Source: Fuerstiella marisgermanici (GTDB taxonomy: Bacteria; Planctomycetota; Planctomycetia; Planctomycetales; Planctomycetaceae). Taken from it: a stretch of DNA of 64,000 nucleotides. The stretch is taken from positions 2,914,001-2,978,000 of the forward strand of contig NZ_CP017641.1 of NCBI RefSeq assembly GCF_001983935.1, written 5' to 3'. The stretch's first letter is position 1. Every line of letters starts with the position of its first letter. Positions 44,555 through 53,517 of this stretch are shown here, piece by piece. The notes under the pieces were generated by a model. That model was not told where the DNA came from. It saw nothing but the letters and a program-made list of their open reading frames with translations, and did not search any database. Position numbers and translations under genes: made by a program.

Positions 44555-47071
44555 ATGGATCTGCCAACATGTCCATCCTGCGGCCAGTCCGTTCTGGACG
44601 ACGATGCCGTTGACTGCCCTTTCTGCGGTGCTGCGATGGATGGTTCCTCGCCTGCGAAAACGAAGAAGGCTGCACCCGCCGCCAAAAAGAAATCTGCGCC
44701 ACCAGCCGACGGAAAAACCAGGCCCGTCAAAAAGTCGCCACCAGCGTCGGATGCCAACGAAGATCCGTTCGCAATCGCTCAAACACCGGCAGCCACAAAA
44801 GCCATTCGGTGTGCACCGAAACCCATGAAGGGGCGGCTGCACAAAGTGGTCTGCCCCATGTGCGACACGCCCGGTTTTATCCCGAAAGCAGCCGTCGGTC
44901 GACAGGTGAAATGCGCGAACAAAGAGTGCCTCGTACCCATCTTTACAGCAACAGATTCGGACGGCCAAAAGCCAGCGAAGGCGCCCGCTCGAATCAGCGA
45001 TGACGAACCTGAGATTCGACGCAAAAAAAAGACGACGGACAAGCCAGCGAACCCGATGATCAAATACGCGATCGGTGGAGCCATCGCGCTGGCGGCAACG
45101 TTCGGACTGTTGCAGTTTTTAAATAAGCCTGCTCCCGATCAGTTAGGCGCATACATTCCACCGGCCGGCACCAATTCAAACACAGATTTTGAAGACGATG
45201 ATCCGGATTTGGATGCCCCCGCTGGCAAGCAATCGGAAGAAGCGGTCGAAGTCGCTCCGCAGCGGTCCGCCGTTCAATTGATTGCCACCATGATCGATAC
45301 TGCGCGGGTGACCGCCGGCAATCGCGACAAGCCGTTTTGTCGGCAGCTGACGGCCGACGCCTATTTGCGCATGAACATGGAAGCTGAGGCGCAGGCGGAA
45401 TTTGAGCAGATGCACAGAGTCGCCAGCAGTCGCGGCCGGCAGACTCAATATTATCGAACAAAGCCGCTAGTGGCTGACTACTGGAGTAAACTGAAGGCCG
45501 GCGACGCTGCCGGAGCGACCGCCGCGCTGAAGGAAGCTCAGGCCGCAGCAGAAGAAATTCCGTCCGCCGTGCTGTTGGCTCAGGATACAGCGGTCACCCT
45601 CGCGTCCGCCGTCATGAACAGCGGCGACGCAGAAACCGCTCAGAGTTTAATTACGGGGCAGCAGCGAGACAGCACCGTGGCGACTCAACAGGACCAAGTG
45701 AAATACGGCGCGTGGAATTCGCTTGCATTGAAGCTTGTTCATGCGGGCCGTTCGTCACTGCCGCCGCTGCAGGTGTTTTCGTGGAACGAACCTTTGATGA
45801 CGGCGGTTGGAGTCGATCTGTCGATCCACGGTCAATGGCAAGCGGCCACAGACTGGGCGTCAGCGTTGCCGAACGAGCAAACCGCCAGCGACACGTTTGC
45901 AGCAGTGGCGGACCAAATGGTGCAAACCAACGCTCCGGAAGCGGCTCGGGCGGCGCTGGCCACAGCAGCCGAAGCCAAAGGCAGCGACATCGCGCTGCGG
46001 ACGCATTCCGTGCTGGCTCTGGCAGATGGATCACAGGCTTGGTTTGACAAAGCGGCGGCTGGATTCACCGCTCTGCCGAGCGTCCAGGTGGCGAGTTTGG
46101 GGACGATCCCTGAAGTGATCAACATGCGAGCCCCCAAGCTGGACGCTGTTCGTTTGCGCGCCAACTCGCTTGCAGACTTTGTGGCGGCCGCGCACAAGAA
46201 TGCAGCGGCCGATCAGGCAACCGCAGGTCTGAAGCGGTTCACGGAAGAAGTGTTGTCGACCGTTCCTCCCACTAGTGAGGTGCGACAGGCGGGCGGTGAA
46301 ATCGATCGCAATGACAACGCCGTCGAAGAAAAAGTGAAGCAGGCGCTCAGCCTTTCAAACTCCAATCAGGTGCGATCCCGTTTCACTGCCTATCGTCGGT
46401 CGCTGGACGGTTTAATCCGAGCCAGCGAAGAACGGCGGCTGATGGTCATGGAACTGCTCGCCCAAATCGTTCAAAGCGGTGGGCTGCCGATCGTTCAAAC
46501 GGCGCTGCAGGAAGATGGCGGCTTGCTGCGTCAGGAAGTCGCCGTGGATTCCTTAAGCGGCTTACTGTTTGTTGCCGCAGCAACAGTGGGGCAGGAGTTT
46601 CCTGAAGCATTGCAGAACGACGCGGCAGTGGCTGTCCCGGCAGCTCGTGTGGCCAGGACAGACCCGTTGCCGGAACAGGAACTCATTCCTGTCCTCGTGC
46701 AAAGCTGGCAGCAGTTTCAGCAGACATCGGACCTGAAGTCCGCCGCGATTTTGCAATCCAGCCGCGCATTGCCGGGGCTGCAGTCTGCGATGGCTGAACG
46801 GATGGCCGAACAGTTAGCTCAAAGCTCAACGACGCCGGAACAGCTATTCGCTTCGGTCACTCAGCTAAAAAGCGACTTATGGCGTGAACGGTGCGTCGCG
46901 GTGATGTCGCGAATTCTGGCCGACCGAGGCTACTCCAAGCAGGTTGAGCAGGCAATTATCAGTGGATCGCTGACTCCGGTCCAGCGTATACTGTCCTGGT
47001 ACGGTTTGACTCGCAGTGCAATCGATTCCGCAACTGCGTCCGCTGAGGGCACCAAAGCGGCGGGGGCCTGA
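44555..47071 (+). CDS. Zinc-ribbon membrane protein with helical-repeat region
   Basis: An 838-aa protein. A double zinc ribbon (C6, C9, C21, C24) opens it, then a Lys/Ala/Pro linker and a second CxxC...C(x4)C ribbon near residues 100-126. One membrane segment follows near 170-188 (YAIGGAIALAATFGLLQFL). The last 600 residues are helical repeats of TPR/solenoid type rich in Ala and Gln (LTADAYLRMNMEAEAQAEFEQM, AAATVGQEFPEALQ). It is probably an inner-membrane scaffold. No enzyme motif is seen. ATG at 44555 is chosen; the open frame before it is not protein-like. The Uma2-type gene follows after 37 bp. Confidence 0.78.
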   Translation: MDLPTCPSCGQSVLDDDAVDCPFCGAAMDGSSPAKTKKAAPAAKKKSAPPADGKTRPVKKSPPASDANEDPFAIAQTPAATKAIRCAPKPMKGRLHKVVCPMCDTPGFIPKAAVGRQVKCANKECLVPIFTATDSDGQKPAKAPARISDDEPEIRRKKKTTDKPANPMIKYAIGGAIALAATFGLLQFLNKPAPDQLGAYIPPAGTNSNTDFEDDDPDLDAPAGKQSEEAVEVAPQRSAVQLIATMIDTARVTAGNRDKPFCRQLTADAYLRMNMEAEAQAEFEQMHRVASSRGRQTQYYRTKPLVADYWSKLKAGDAAGATAALKEAQAAAEEIPSAVLLAQDTAVTLASAVMNSGDAETAQSLITGQQRDSTVATQQDQVKYGAWNSLALKLVHAGRSSLPPLQVFSWNEPLMTAVGVDLSIHGQWQAATDWASALPNEQTASDTFAAVADQMVQTNAPEAARAALATAAEAKGSDIALRTHSVLALADGSQAWFDKAAAGFTALPSVQVASLGTIPEVINMRAPKLDAVRLRANSLADFVAAAHKNAAADQATAGLKRFTEEVLSTVPPTSEVRQAGGEIDRNDNAVEEKVKQALSLSNSNQVRSRFTAYRRSLDGLIRASEERRLMVMELLAQIVQSGGLPIVQTALQEDGGLLRQEVAVDSLSGLLFVAAATVGQEFPEALQNDAAVAVPAARVARTDPLPEQELIPVLVQSWQQFQQTSDLKSAAILQSSRALPGLQSAMAERMAEQLAQSSTTPEQLFASVTQLKSDLWRERCVAVMSRILADRGYSKQVEQAIISGSLTPVQRILSWYGLTRSAIDSATASAEGTKAAGA

Positions 47072-47108
47072 GCGTGATATTGATCGACTTCATCAGGAGT
47101 TCCTAAGC

Positions 47109-47756
47109 ATGATCAACTCGGCGGTAGCTTCCACCATGGCTGAACGCCTTGAAGAACTGGGCTGCATTGGGCTTGACCGAGTGCGGCTGGACCCGGCTCC
47201 TGGAACGGCGACGATTGACGATCTTGTCGCAGCCAACAGCAACGGGGCGCGTCGCTGCGAACTGATCGATCATACACTGGTGGAGAAGGTCATGGGGTAC
47301 GAAGCTTCTGTCGTAGCGGCGGCCATCCTTGAGTTTCTCCGGCGACATGTCGCGTCGCGAAAGTTGGGGCTGGTGTCTGGGGCGGATGGGTTCTTTCAGT
47401 TGCTGACCAGCTCAGTGCGCGGACCTGACGTGGCTTTGGTGTTGCGTGACCGACTTCCGAATGGCCGCTTTCCGACGGACGCATTTCCTTCGATCGCGCC
47501 TGATTTAGTGGTGGAAGTGTTGAGCCCCGGCAACACAAAGCAGGAAATGTCTCGCAAGCGGATTGAGTACTTTCATTCCGGTGTACAACTGGTGTGGATG
47601 GTCGACTGTACGCACCGCACCGTCGCGGTTTATCAGTCGCCAGACCGGCCTGTGATCCTAAACGAAAATGACATGATCACCGCTGAACCGGTGCTGGCAG
47701 ACTTCTCGCATCCGGTCGCTGAATTTTTCGCGGATCTGGATCTAGGTGCAGAATAG
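47109..47756 (+). CDS. Uma2 family (DUF820) endonuclease-fold protein
   Basis: A 215-aa protein with the PD-(D/E)XK nuclease fold of the Uma2 family. The family order is visible: ELIDHTLVEKVMG (first Glu), GPDVALVLRDRLP (Asp), APDLVVEVLSPGN (the D...E-V pair) and SRKRIEYFHSGVQLVWMVD. Uma2 proteins are very numerous in planctomycetes and cyanobacteria; their target is unknown. The ATG at 47109 has AGGAG about ten bases upstream. Confidence 0.92.
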   Translation: MINSAVASTMAERLEELGCIGLDRVRLDPAPGTATIDDLVAANSNGARRCELIDHTLVEKVMGYEASVVAAAILEFLRRHVASRKLGLVSGADGFFQLLTSSVRGPDVALVLRDRLPNGRFPTDAFPSIAPDLVVEVLSPGNTKQEMSRKRIEYFHSGVQLVWMVDCTHRTVAVYQSPDRPVILNENDMITAEPVLADFSHPVAEFFADLDLGAE

Positions 47757-47871
47757 CGTTTCTTCACGTCGCCGAATGCGCGCGGACGTTGGATCGCAAT
47801 TGACATCAAGCGACGTTTCGGCGTAGAACCCCGCGTCCTGAAATTCCTCGTCTGTTCGATGGAGCGAACAC

Positions 47872-49263
47872 ATGCGCTGGATTGTGCTGTCAATTGGATT
47901 GTTTTTCGTCACCGGCTGCGGTTCCGGGTCCCCCGAGACTCCCGCTGACACGGCAGGCGTGCCGCTGTCGATCAAGAGTCCGGTGGAAGCGGAGAATGTC
48001 GGCGGTAACAAACCAGCCACGCTGCCCGAAGCTATGGCGAACCCAGCCGTTGAACAGCTGGTAGCAAAGGCCAAAGCGGGCATCGTCGGTGGAAAAGCGC
48101 CGATTGCCGTCGAAGCACTTAGCCAGGCCATCGGGATCGACCCGAAAGACCCCACGCTGTTTCGCATGCGAGCCGACGTGTATGCGTTGATTGGTGAATT
48201 CGCCAACGCTCGAGCTGACTTTTCGCTGGCCATTCAGGCCGACCCGAACAACGCCGAACTGCACAACGTGCGCGGCTACTTCTTGATGACTCGCGGAGCG
48301 ACCAACGATGCTCTGAACGATTTCAACAAAGCATTGGAACTGAATCCCAGCCTGGCGGCGGCATGGAACAATCGCGGGCTGATTCACCTTTCTGCCAACA
48401 ACTACGACGCTGCCGAAGCTGACTTCGTCAAGGCAACGGAACTCGATCGCAAGTACGTCGATGCCGTCAACAACCTTGGCTTTGTCAGAATGAAAGCCGG
48501 AAAACTCGACCAATCGCTCAGCGATTTACAGCAGGCCGTGAAGCTGAATCCGAAGTACACAACGGCATGGAATAACCTCGGCCTTGTGAACATGCAGAAG
48601 GAAAACTATGACGCAGCCGTCGAAGCGTTTTCTAAAGCAATCGAACTCGCTCCGCTGGACGTTCGCTGGCGAAACCATCGTCGCGCCGCGTACCTGAAGC
48701 TGGAACGATTTGAAGAAGCAACGGCCGATGGCAACCGAGTCGCGTGGTTGACGGGCCTGGCTCAACTTACGAACCACGCCGCTCAAAAATCCAATGACGC
48801 CAATGCGTGGATTCAGCGAGCTCGGCATTTGACATCCGGCTCCGAATTCGGCGCTGCGGTCCAGGACTATTCCCGCGCCCTGTCGCTGGATCCTGCCAAC
48901 CTTGCCGCTCTTAATGGCCGCGCCTATGCGTGGTTTCAAACGGGGGAACTTCAAAAAGCGATTGCCGATTGCGATCAATCACTGGTTGTCGAACCATCGG
49001 CGAATGCGTTCTCCGTTCGAGGCGACGCGTGGCTGGCACTGAAGAATTTTGATCAGGCAGTGAAAGACTTCGAAGCAGCCAATCGTTTCGACGAGGTTGT
49101 TGCAGAAGCCTATAAAGGTCGAGCCGAACAGCGCAAGGCAGCCGGCCAAACGCAACTCGCACAGGAAGACCTGAAGAAGGCTCAGCAGATCCTGTCCGGC
49201 GTAGCTGGCCAATCAGACAGCCACGAAACAGCCGCCAAGCCCGTCCCGTTTCCGGCTCAATAG
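47872..49263 (+). CDS. TPR-repeat lipoprotein
   Basis: A 463-aa exported lipoprotein. MRWIVLSIGLFFVTGC ends in a good lipobox, so it should be lipid-anchored. From about residue 75 on it is a chain of about nine TPR units (NAELHNVRGYFLMTRGATNDA, AAWNNRGLIHLSANNYDAAEA, TAWNNLGLVNMQKENYDAAVE, LAALNGRAYAWFQTGELQKAI). It is presumably a protein-protein interaction platform in the periplasm or at the outer membrane. GGAG precedes the ATG by eight bases. Confidence 0.9.
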   Translation: MRWIVLSIGLFFVTGCGSGSPETPADTAGVPLSIKSPVEAENVGGNKPATLPEAMANPAVEQLVAKAKAGIVGGKAPIAVEALSQAIGIDPKDPTLFRMRADVYALIGEFANARADFSLAIQADPNNAELHNVRGYFLMTRGATNDALNDFNKALELNPSLAAAWNNRGLIHLSANNYDAAEADFVKATELDRKYVDAVNNLGFVRMKAGKLDQSLSDLQQAVKLNPKYTTAWNNLGLVNMQKENYDAAVEAFSKAIELAPLDVRWRNHRRAAYLKLERFEEATADGNRVAWLTGLAQLTNHAAQKSNDANAWIQRARHLTSGSEFGAAVQDYSRALSLDPANLAALNGRAYAWFQTGELQKAIADCDQSLVVEPSANAFSVRGDAWLALKNFDQAVKDFEAANRFDEVVAEAYKGRAEQRKAAGQTQLAQEDLKKAQQILSGVAGQSDSHETAAKPVPFPAQ

Positions 49264-49311
49264 CCGCCGGTTCGGCAGCTTGAAACAGTGAGTGCTGGTG
49301 CAGAGTTCGAA

Positions 49312-49749
49312 CTACTGCTGCGCCGCGTCGATCTTTGAGATACGGGCGACATGTCGTCCGCCTTCAAACCGCGTCTTCAGCCACACGTCGACAATCGCCA
49401 ACGCTGTTTTCAGGTCCATCATCCGCTCGCCCAACGCTAGGACGTTGCCGTCATTGTGTTGACGGTTTAGGCGAGCAGATTCTTCATTCCAGCACAGCCC
49501 GCAGCGGACGCCGGGAACTCGGTTGGCCACAATCGCTTCGCCATTGCCGGAACCGCCCAGCACGATGCCGCGGTCAAACTCACCGCGAGCCACCGCTTCG
49601 GCCGCAGGGCGGATGTAATCCGGGTAGTCGACTGAATCCGTTGAATCCGTGCCGAAGTCGTGAGGCTCATGCCCCAGCTCAATCAGCTTCGCGATGATCT
49701 GCTGTTTGTATTCGTAACCGGCGTGGTCTGAGGCGATTGCGATCTTCAT
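49312..49749 (-). CDS. rpiB: Ribose-5-phosphate isomerase B, glutamate-type active site
   Basis: A 145-aa RpiB/LacAB-family sugar isomerase interconverting ribulose and ribose 5-phosphate in the pentose phosphate pathway. ASDHAGYEYK near 6-15 and DYPDY near 41-45 are family motifs. The loop that in E. coli carries the catalytic cysteine reads GIVLGGSGNGEAIVANR here: no Cys, but Glu at 71, as in the mycobacterial-type enzymes where Glu acts as the base. NRQHNDGNVLALGERM closes the phosphate site. It starts 19 bp after trpA on the same strand, so it is probably co-transcribed. Confidence 0.93.
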   Translation of the reverse strand: MKIAIASDHAGYEYKQQIIAKLIELGHEPHDFGTDSTDSVDYPDYIRPAAEAVARGEFDRGIVLGGSGNGEAIVANRVPGVRCGLCWNEESARLNRQHNDGNVLALGERMMDLKTALAIVDVWLKTRFEGGRHVARISKIDAAQQ

Positions 49750-49768
49750 GCTGTGGTGCCCTATTCCT

Positions 49769-50587
49769 TCAGACCCGCGTTGAAGGTTTTACGGCCGCAA
49801 CGGCGCGGCACATGTCTTCAGCGAATTCCTGTACCGAACTGGCAGCTTCGGCCGCATTGGCAGCCTCAGTCATGCGTCGCACGATGGCGGACCCCACGAT
49901 GATACCGTCGGCGACACCTTCCAGTTCTGCAACCTGTTCCGGGCTGCTAATGCCAAACCCCACGGCAAGCGGCAGAGTTGTGGACTTCCGCATCGACTTC
50001 AGTTGATCAGTCAATTCTGCTGGCAACTGTTTACGCACGCCCGTCGTCCCCGCGACAGATACGCAGTACACAAAGCCGCTGGACGCATCCAGAATCTGCT
50101 GCGTGCGAGCTTCTGTCGTTGTCGGCGCGATCAGCTGGACAAGGTCCATCCCTTCAGCCTTGGCCACCGCTGCCATCTCTTCTGCTTCGTCGGCCGGAAG
50201 ATCAGGCATAATCAAACCGCTGAAGCCAACTTGCGCTGCCTTATTTGCGAAACTCTTAATGCCGTAGCGGAAGACGATTGCGTAAGACACCATCGCCAGC
50301 ACAGGCGGCAAACCTTCTTCCTTGAGTGATTCCATCATGTCCAGAACCTGCTGCACCGTGAGGCCGTTGTCGAGGGCTCTGGTGTACGACGCCTGAATCA
50401 CGGGGCCGTCGGCGATGGGATCGCTGTAGGGAAACCCTAGTTCAATCAGGTCCACTTTCGCATCGCGTAGCGCTTTAAGCACAGCGGCCGTGGTGTCGGT
50501 TGAGGGATCGCCTGCCGTGATGAAAGGCATAAATGTCATGCGGCCCGCTTGAGCTGCATTGTCAAAGGCTTCGGATATCCGGGACAT
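49769..50587 (-). CDS. trpA: Tryptophan synthase alpha subunit
   Basis: A 272-aa TIM-barrel enzyme that splits indole-3-glycerol phosphate into indole and glyceraldehyde 3-phosphate, passing indole to the beta subunit. The catalytic Glu49 and Asp60 fall at the standard positions in DLIELGFPYSDPIADGPVIQ. MPDLPADEAEE, GTTGVRKQLP and VGFGISSPEQVAEL are further signatures. I chose ATG at 50587, which gives the usual family length and N-terminus (MSRISEAF); the open frame runs on to 50956 but overlaps the divergent neighbour. No trpB is adjacent; rpiB is downstream. Confidence 0.95.
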   Translation of the reverse strand: MSRISEAFDNAAQAGRMTFMPFITAGDPSTDTTAAVLKALRDAKVDLIELGFPYSDPIADGPVIQASYTRALDNGLTVQQVLDMMESLKEEGLPPVLAMVSYAIVFRYGIKSFANKAAQVGFSGLIMPDLPADEAEEMAAVAKAEGMDLVQLIAPTTTEARTQQILDASSGFVYCVSVAGTTGVRKQLPAELTDQLKSMRKSTTLPLAVGFGISSPEQVAELEGVADGIIVGSAIVRRMTEAANAAEAASSVQEFAEDMCRAVAAVKPSTRV

Positions 50588-50841
50588 TGAGGGTGCTAAA
50601 GGCTGAAGGCAAAAATGCAAAAGGCGGAATGATTGGAAGCGGCAGATTAACGGCTGGGCAGGCTGAGTCCAAATGTGGGCGACGGTTCCGCGAAAGATGG
50701 ACCTCTTTTCTGCCCGATCCTTGCCGACACTGCTCCAGAAGTCCACAATAAGTGCTACGGAACGCCTTTGAGACGCATGCCGAACTGATGGTCTGTTAAA
50801 CGCGTCACTCCCGCCCCACACCCAACCTGGTTCCCATCGCC

Positions 50842-53208
50842 ATGAAACATCTGCTCCAGCTTGCCGCCGTTGCCATTCCATTGTGCAGCTACTTCGCATC
50901 ACTGCCGGTCTCGCAAGGCGACGAAGCGAAGCCGACTGCCAAAGACGCGACACCACCCAAAGAATCCACAGACGACGTGCTTCTGGAAGGGCATTCCGGG
51001 CACGGTGAAGTGTTTAACGAAGGACCACGCCAGGCGGCCTATCTGATGGACGGAGTCGGCAACGTGCATTTCGACGTCACCACTAAATCGGACGAAGCGC
51101 GAGCTTTCGTGCGACAGGGAGTCGGTCAACTGCACGGCTTCTGGTACTTCGAATCCGAACGCTGTTTCCGCCAGGCAGCCATGATTGACCCTGACTGTGC
51201 CACGGCGTACTGGGGCATGGCGATGTCAAACCGCAAAAGCACTGATCGCGCGAAGGGCTTCATCGAAAAAGCGACGGAACGAAAAGACAAAGTCTCCAAG
51301 CGAGAACAGATGCTGATCAAGGCATTCGAGACCTACATCAACGCGAAGGCTGGATCGAAAGAAGAAAAAGAAAAGCGAGCAAAGAAGTACGTCACGGATC
51401 TTGAAGCCATACTGTTTGATTTTCCGGACGACATCGAAGTGAAAGCGTTTCTCTGCGAATTCCTCTGGTCAGCTAAACGTGAAGGCATCGACATGGTCAG
51501 CTACTTCGCGGTTGACGCTTTGATTCAGCAGGTATTGGACGTGGAACCGTTGCATCCGGTGCACCACTATCGCATTCACTTATGGGATTCGCACAAGGCT
51601 GAGATGGCGTTGGAATCTGCGGCTCGCTGCGGCCTGGCGGCTCCCGCGATCGCTCATATGTGGCACATGCCCGGCCACATCTATTCGCGGCTAAAACGCT
51701 ATCACGACGCTGTCTACCAGCAGGAAGCCTCTGCACGAGTTGACCATGCTCACATGATGAAGGACCTTGTGATTCCCGACCAGATTCACAACTTCGCTCA
51801 TAACAATGAATGGTGCATTCGCAATCTGGTACACGTTGGCCGAGTCAACGATGCCATCGATTTGGCGAAGAATATGATCTCCATGCCGCGGCATCCGAAG
51901 TACAACCACATTGGAAAATCGGGCAGCTACAAATACGGTCGGCAGCGGTTGCAGGACGTCCTGCGAACATACCAGCTGCACGAACAGCTAATCGCCCTCG
52001 CCGACACCCCGTACCTGGAAAAGTGCGACAACGAAGGCGAAGACTTAAAGCGAGACCGCTACCTTGCCTCTGCACTGGTCGCCGTCGGTGACGTTGAGAA
52101 AGCAAATGCGATCCGCAGCGAACTCGACAAAGCAGCGACTGACGAAAAAGCCAAGCAAAAGAAAGCGGGCGACGAAGCCGAAGCAAAGGCCAAAGAGGAA
52201 AAGAAGAACGAAAAGGAAATCAAGAAGGCTCGCAGCGACGCAGAAGGCAAGTTCAAGAATCGTCTTAAAGACATCGACAAAGCCATCGCTGAAATCGACG
52301 GTCGTCTGGCCGCGCGTGAAGGCGACGTCAAAAGGGCACTTGAGCTGTTCAAAAAGGCGGACGGAGTTCCTGTCGAAGAACAGGTGGCACTAATGCTGCA
52401 GGATGGTCAGAAAGACGAAGCAGTCAAGAAGATCAACGCTCACGTTCGCAGTAACCGCGGCGAAGTCCGCCCCCTTGCCGCTCAGGTCGCAACACTGTGG
52501 GCGGCCGACAAGAAGGACGACGCCAGGAAGGCATTCGAGGAACTTCGGAAGCTATCCAGTGCTGTCGATTTGCAAGTGCCTGCCTTCGCTAACCTGACGC
52601 CTATCGCCACTGAGCTTGGGTTCGACGCGAACTGGCGAATGGAAGCGACAGTCGCGTCGGACACTGGAGCTCGCCCGGCGCTGAGTTCGCTGGGTCCGTT
52701 TCGCTGGCAGCCCGTGCAGGCTGCAAACTGGACGTTACACGACGTCGACAACAATCCGCGTTCACTATCAGATTTCGACGGCAAGCCCGTGGTCGTGATC
52801 TTCTATCTGGGTGCCGGGTGTCTGCACTGTGCTGAACAGCTGCAGGCGTTTGCTCCGAAGACAGAAGAATTCCGCAAGGCAGGCTACGAGGTCGTCGCGA
52901 TCAGCTCAGACAAACAGACCGTGATGAAACGGGCGTATGAGGACCTGGAAAACGGATTTCCATTCCCACTGGTTTCGGATTCTGACCTGAGCATTTTCAA
53001 GGCCTACCGCTGCTACGATGACTTCGAAAAACAGCCGCTGCATGGCACGTTTGTCATCGACACCCAAGGGCGTATCCGCTGGCAGGACATCAGCTACGAA
53101 CCGTTTATGGATCCGGACTTCGTCCTGAAAGAAGCCAACCGTTTACTCGGCCAGGACAACTGGGAAGCCACCACAAAGACCGAACGGCTCACCGTGTTGC
53201 CAAAGTAG
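50842..53208 (+). CDS. Exported TPR-like protein fused to a peroxiredoxin/thioredoxin-fold domain
   Basis: A 788-aa protein with a signal peptide (LLQLAAVAIPLCSYFASLPVSQG). Residues about 60-620 are TPR-like helices (CFRQAAMIDPDCATAYWGMA, HMWHMPGHIYSRLKRYHDAV). A highly charged coiled-coil Lys/Glu/Ala segment lies near 430-480. The last 150 residues form an AhpC/TSA fold: LHDVDNNPRSLSDFDGKPVV, then FYLGAGCLHCAEQLQAF with a C-x2-C pair, YEVVAISSDKQTVMKRAY, and HGTFVIDTQGRIRW. The CxxC suggests thiol-disulphide or peroxide chemistry in the periplasm. It is divergent from trpA. Confidence 0.87.
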   Translation: MKHLLQLAAVAIPLCSYFASLPVSQGDEAKPTAKDATPPKESTDDVLLEGHSGHGEVFNEGPRQAAYLMDGVGNVHFDVTTKSDEARAFVRQGVGQLHGFWYFESERCFRQAAMIDPDCATAYWGMAMSNRKSTDRAKGFIEKATERKDKVSKREQMLIKAFETYINAKAGSKEEKEKRAKKYVTDLEAILFDFPDDIEVKAFLCEFLWSAKREGIDMVSYFAVDALIQQVLDVEPLHPVHHYRIHLWDSHKAEMALESAARCGLAAPAIAHMWHMPGHIYSRLKRYHDAVYQQEASARVDHAHMMKDLVIPDQIHNFAHNNEWCIRNLVHVGRVNDAIDLAKNMISMPRHPKYNHIGKSGSYKYGRQRLQDVLRTYQLHEQLIALADTPYLEKCDNEGEDLKRDRYLASALVAVGDVEKANAIRSELDKAATDEKAKQKKAGDEAEAKAKEEKKNEKEIKKARSDAEGKFKNRLKDIDKAIAEIDGRLAAREGDVKRALELFKKADGVPVEEQVALMLQDGQKDEAVKKINAHVRSNRGEVRPLAAQVATLWAADKKDDARKAFEELRKLSSAVDLQVPAFANLTPIATELGFDANWRMEATVASDTGARPALSSLGPFRWQPVQAANWTLHDVDNNPRSLSDFDGKPVVVIFYLGAGCLHCAEQLQAFAPKTEEFRKAGYEVVAISSDKQTVMKRAYEDLENGFPFPLVSDSDLSIFKAYRCYDDFEKQPLHGTFVIDTQGRIRWQDISYEPFMDPDFVLKEANRLLGQDNWEATTKTERLTVLPK

Positions 53209-53293
53209 TCGGCGGTCGGCGGCGAGCCGGGCGCGGAACGTATTTTGGTGGGCCGGCCCGCGCGTGGCCCCCTCCCGGACGTTGCTTCGCTTG

Positions 53294-53334
53294 TCCGACC
53301 TCCCCCCAACGGCTTCGCCTGGGAGAGGTAAAAA
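53294..53334 (+). repeat. CCTCCCC hairpin element, copy 2
   Basis: TCCGACCTCCCC, then CGGCTTCGCC and a GGGAGAGGTAAAA arm: the same plan as 35438-35476 in the same orientation, with small differences in the loop and 3' arm. Both copies lie between convergent genes. Confidence 0.6.
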
Positions 53335-53479
53335 TTGGCGGCGATTATTCGAAACCCGCACGGTCTCTAACGCGGTAGGGGGAAAGTGTTTCCACACACA
53401 AACCCCAAAAACTTGGAGTCATAAATTGCACATCCCGAGACCTCTGGCAACTGCATCCCACCTGAAAGCGACCAGCGGG

Positions 53480-53498
53480 AGCACCGCCGGCGCTTCAG
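53480..53498 (+). repeat. 19-nt copy of the element at 41388-41406
   Basis: Nineteen bases identical to the reverse complement of 41388-41406. Here it is the right part of a larger imperfect palindrome beginning CTGAAAGCG at 53462 and ending CGCTTCAG. Confidence 0.7.
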
Positions 53499-53517
53499 CT
53501 TGGTCGTGCGCACCCAA

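Larger units (their letters stand above)
53209..53517. other. Intergenic region between convergent genes, with repeats
   Basis: This 309-bp gap holds two dispersed elements described separately (53294-53334 and 53480-53498) and no credible gene. Confidence 0.5.

Noticed and set aside
50588-50956. 123-residue N-terminal extension of TrpA
   Set aside because: The extension is not TrpA-like and would overlap the divergent TPR/peroxiredoxin gene; the shorter form puts Glu49 and Asp60 at standard positions.
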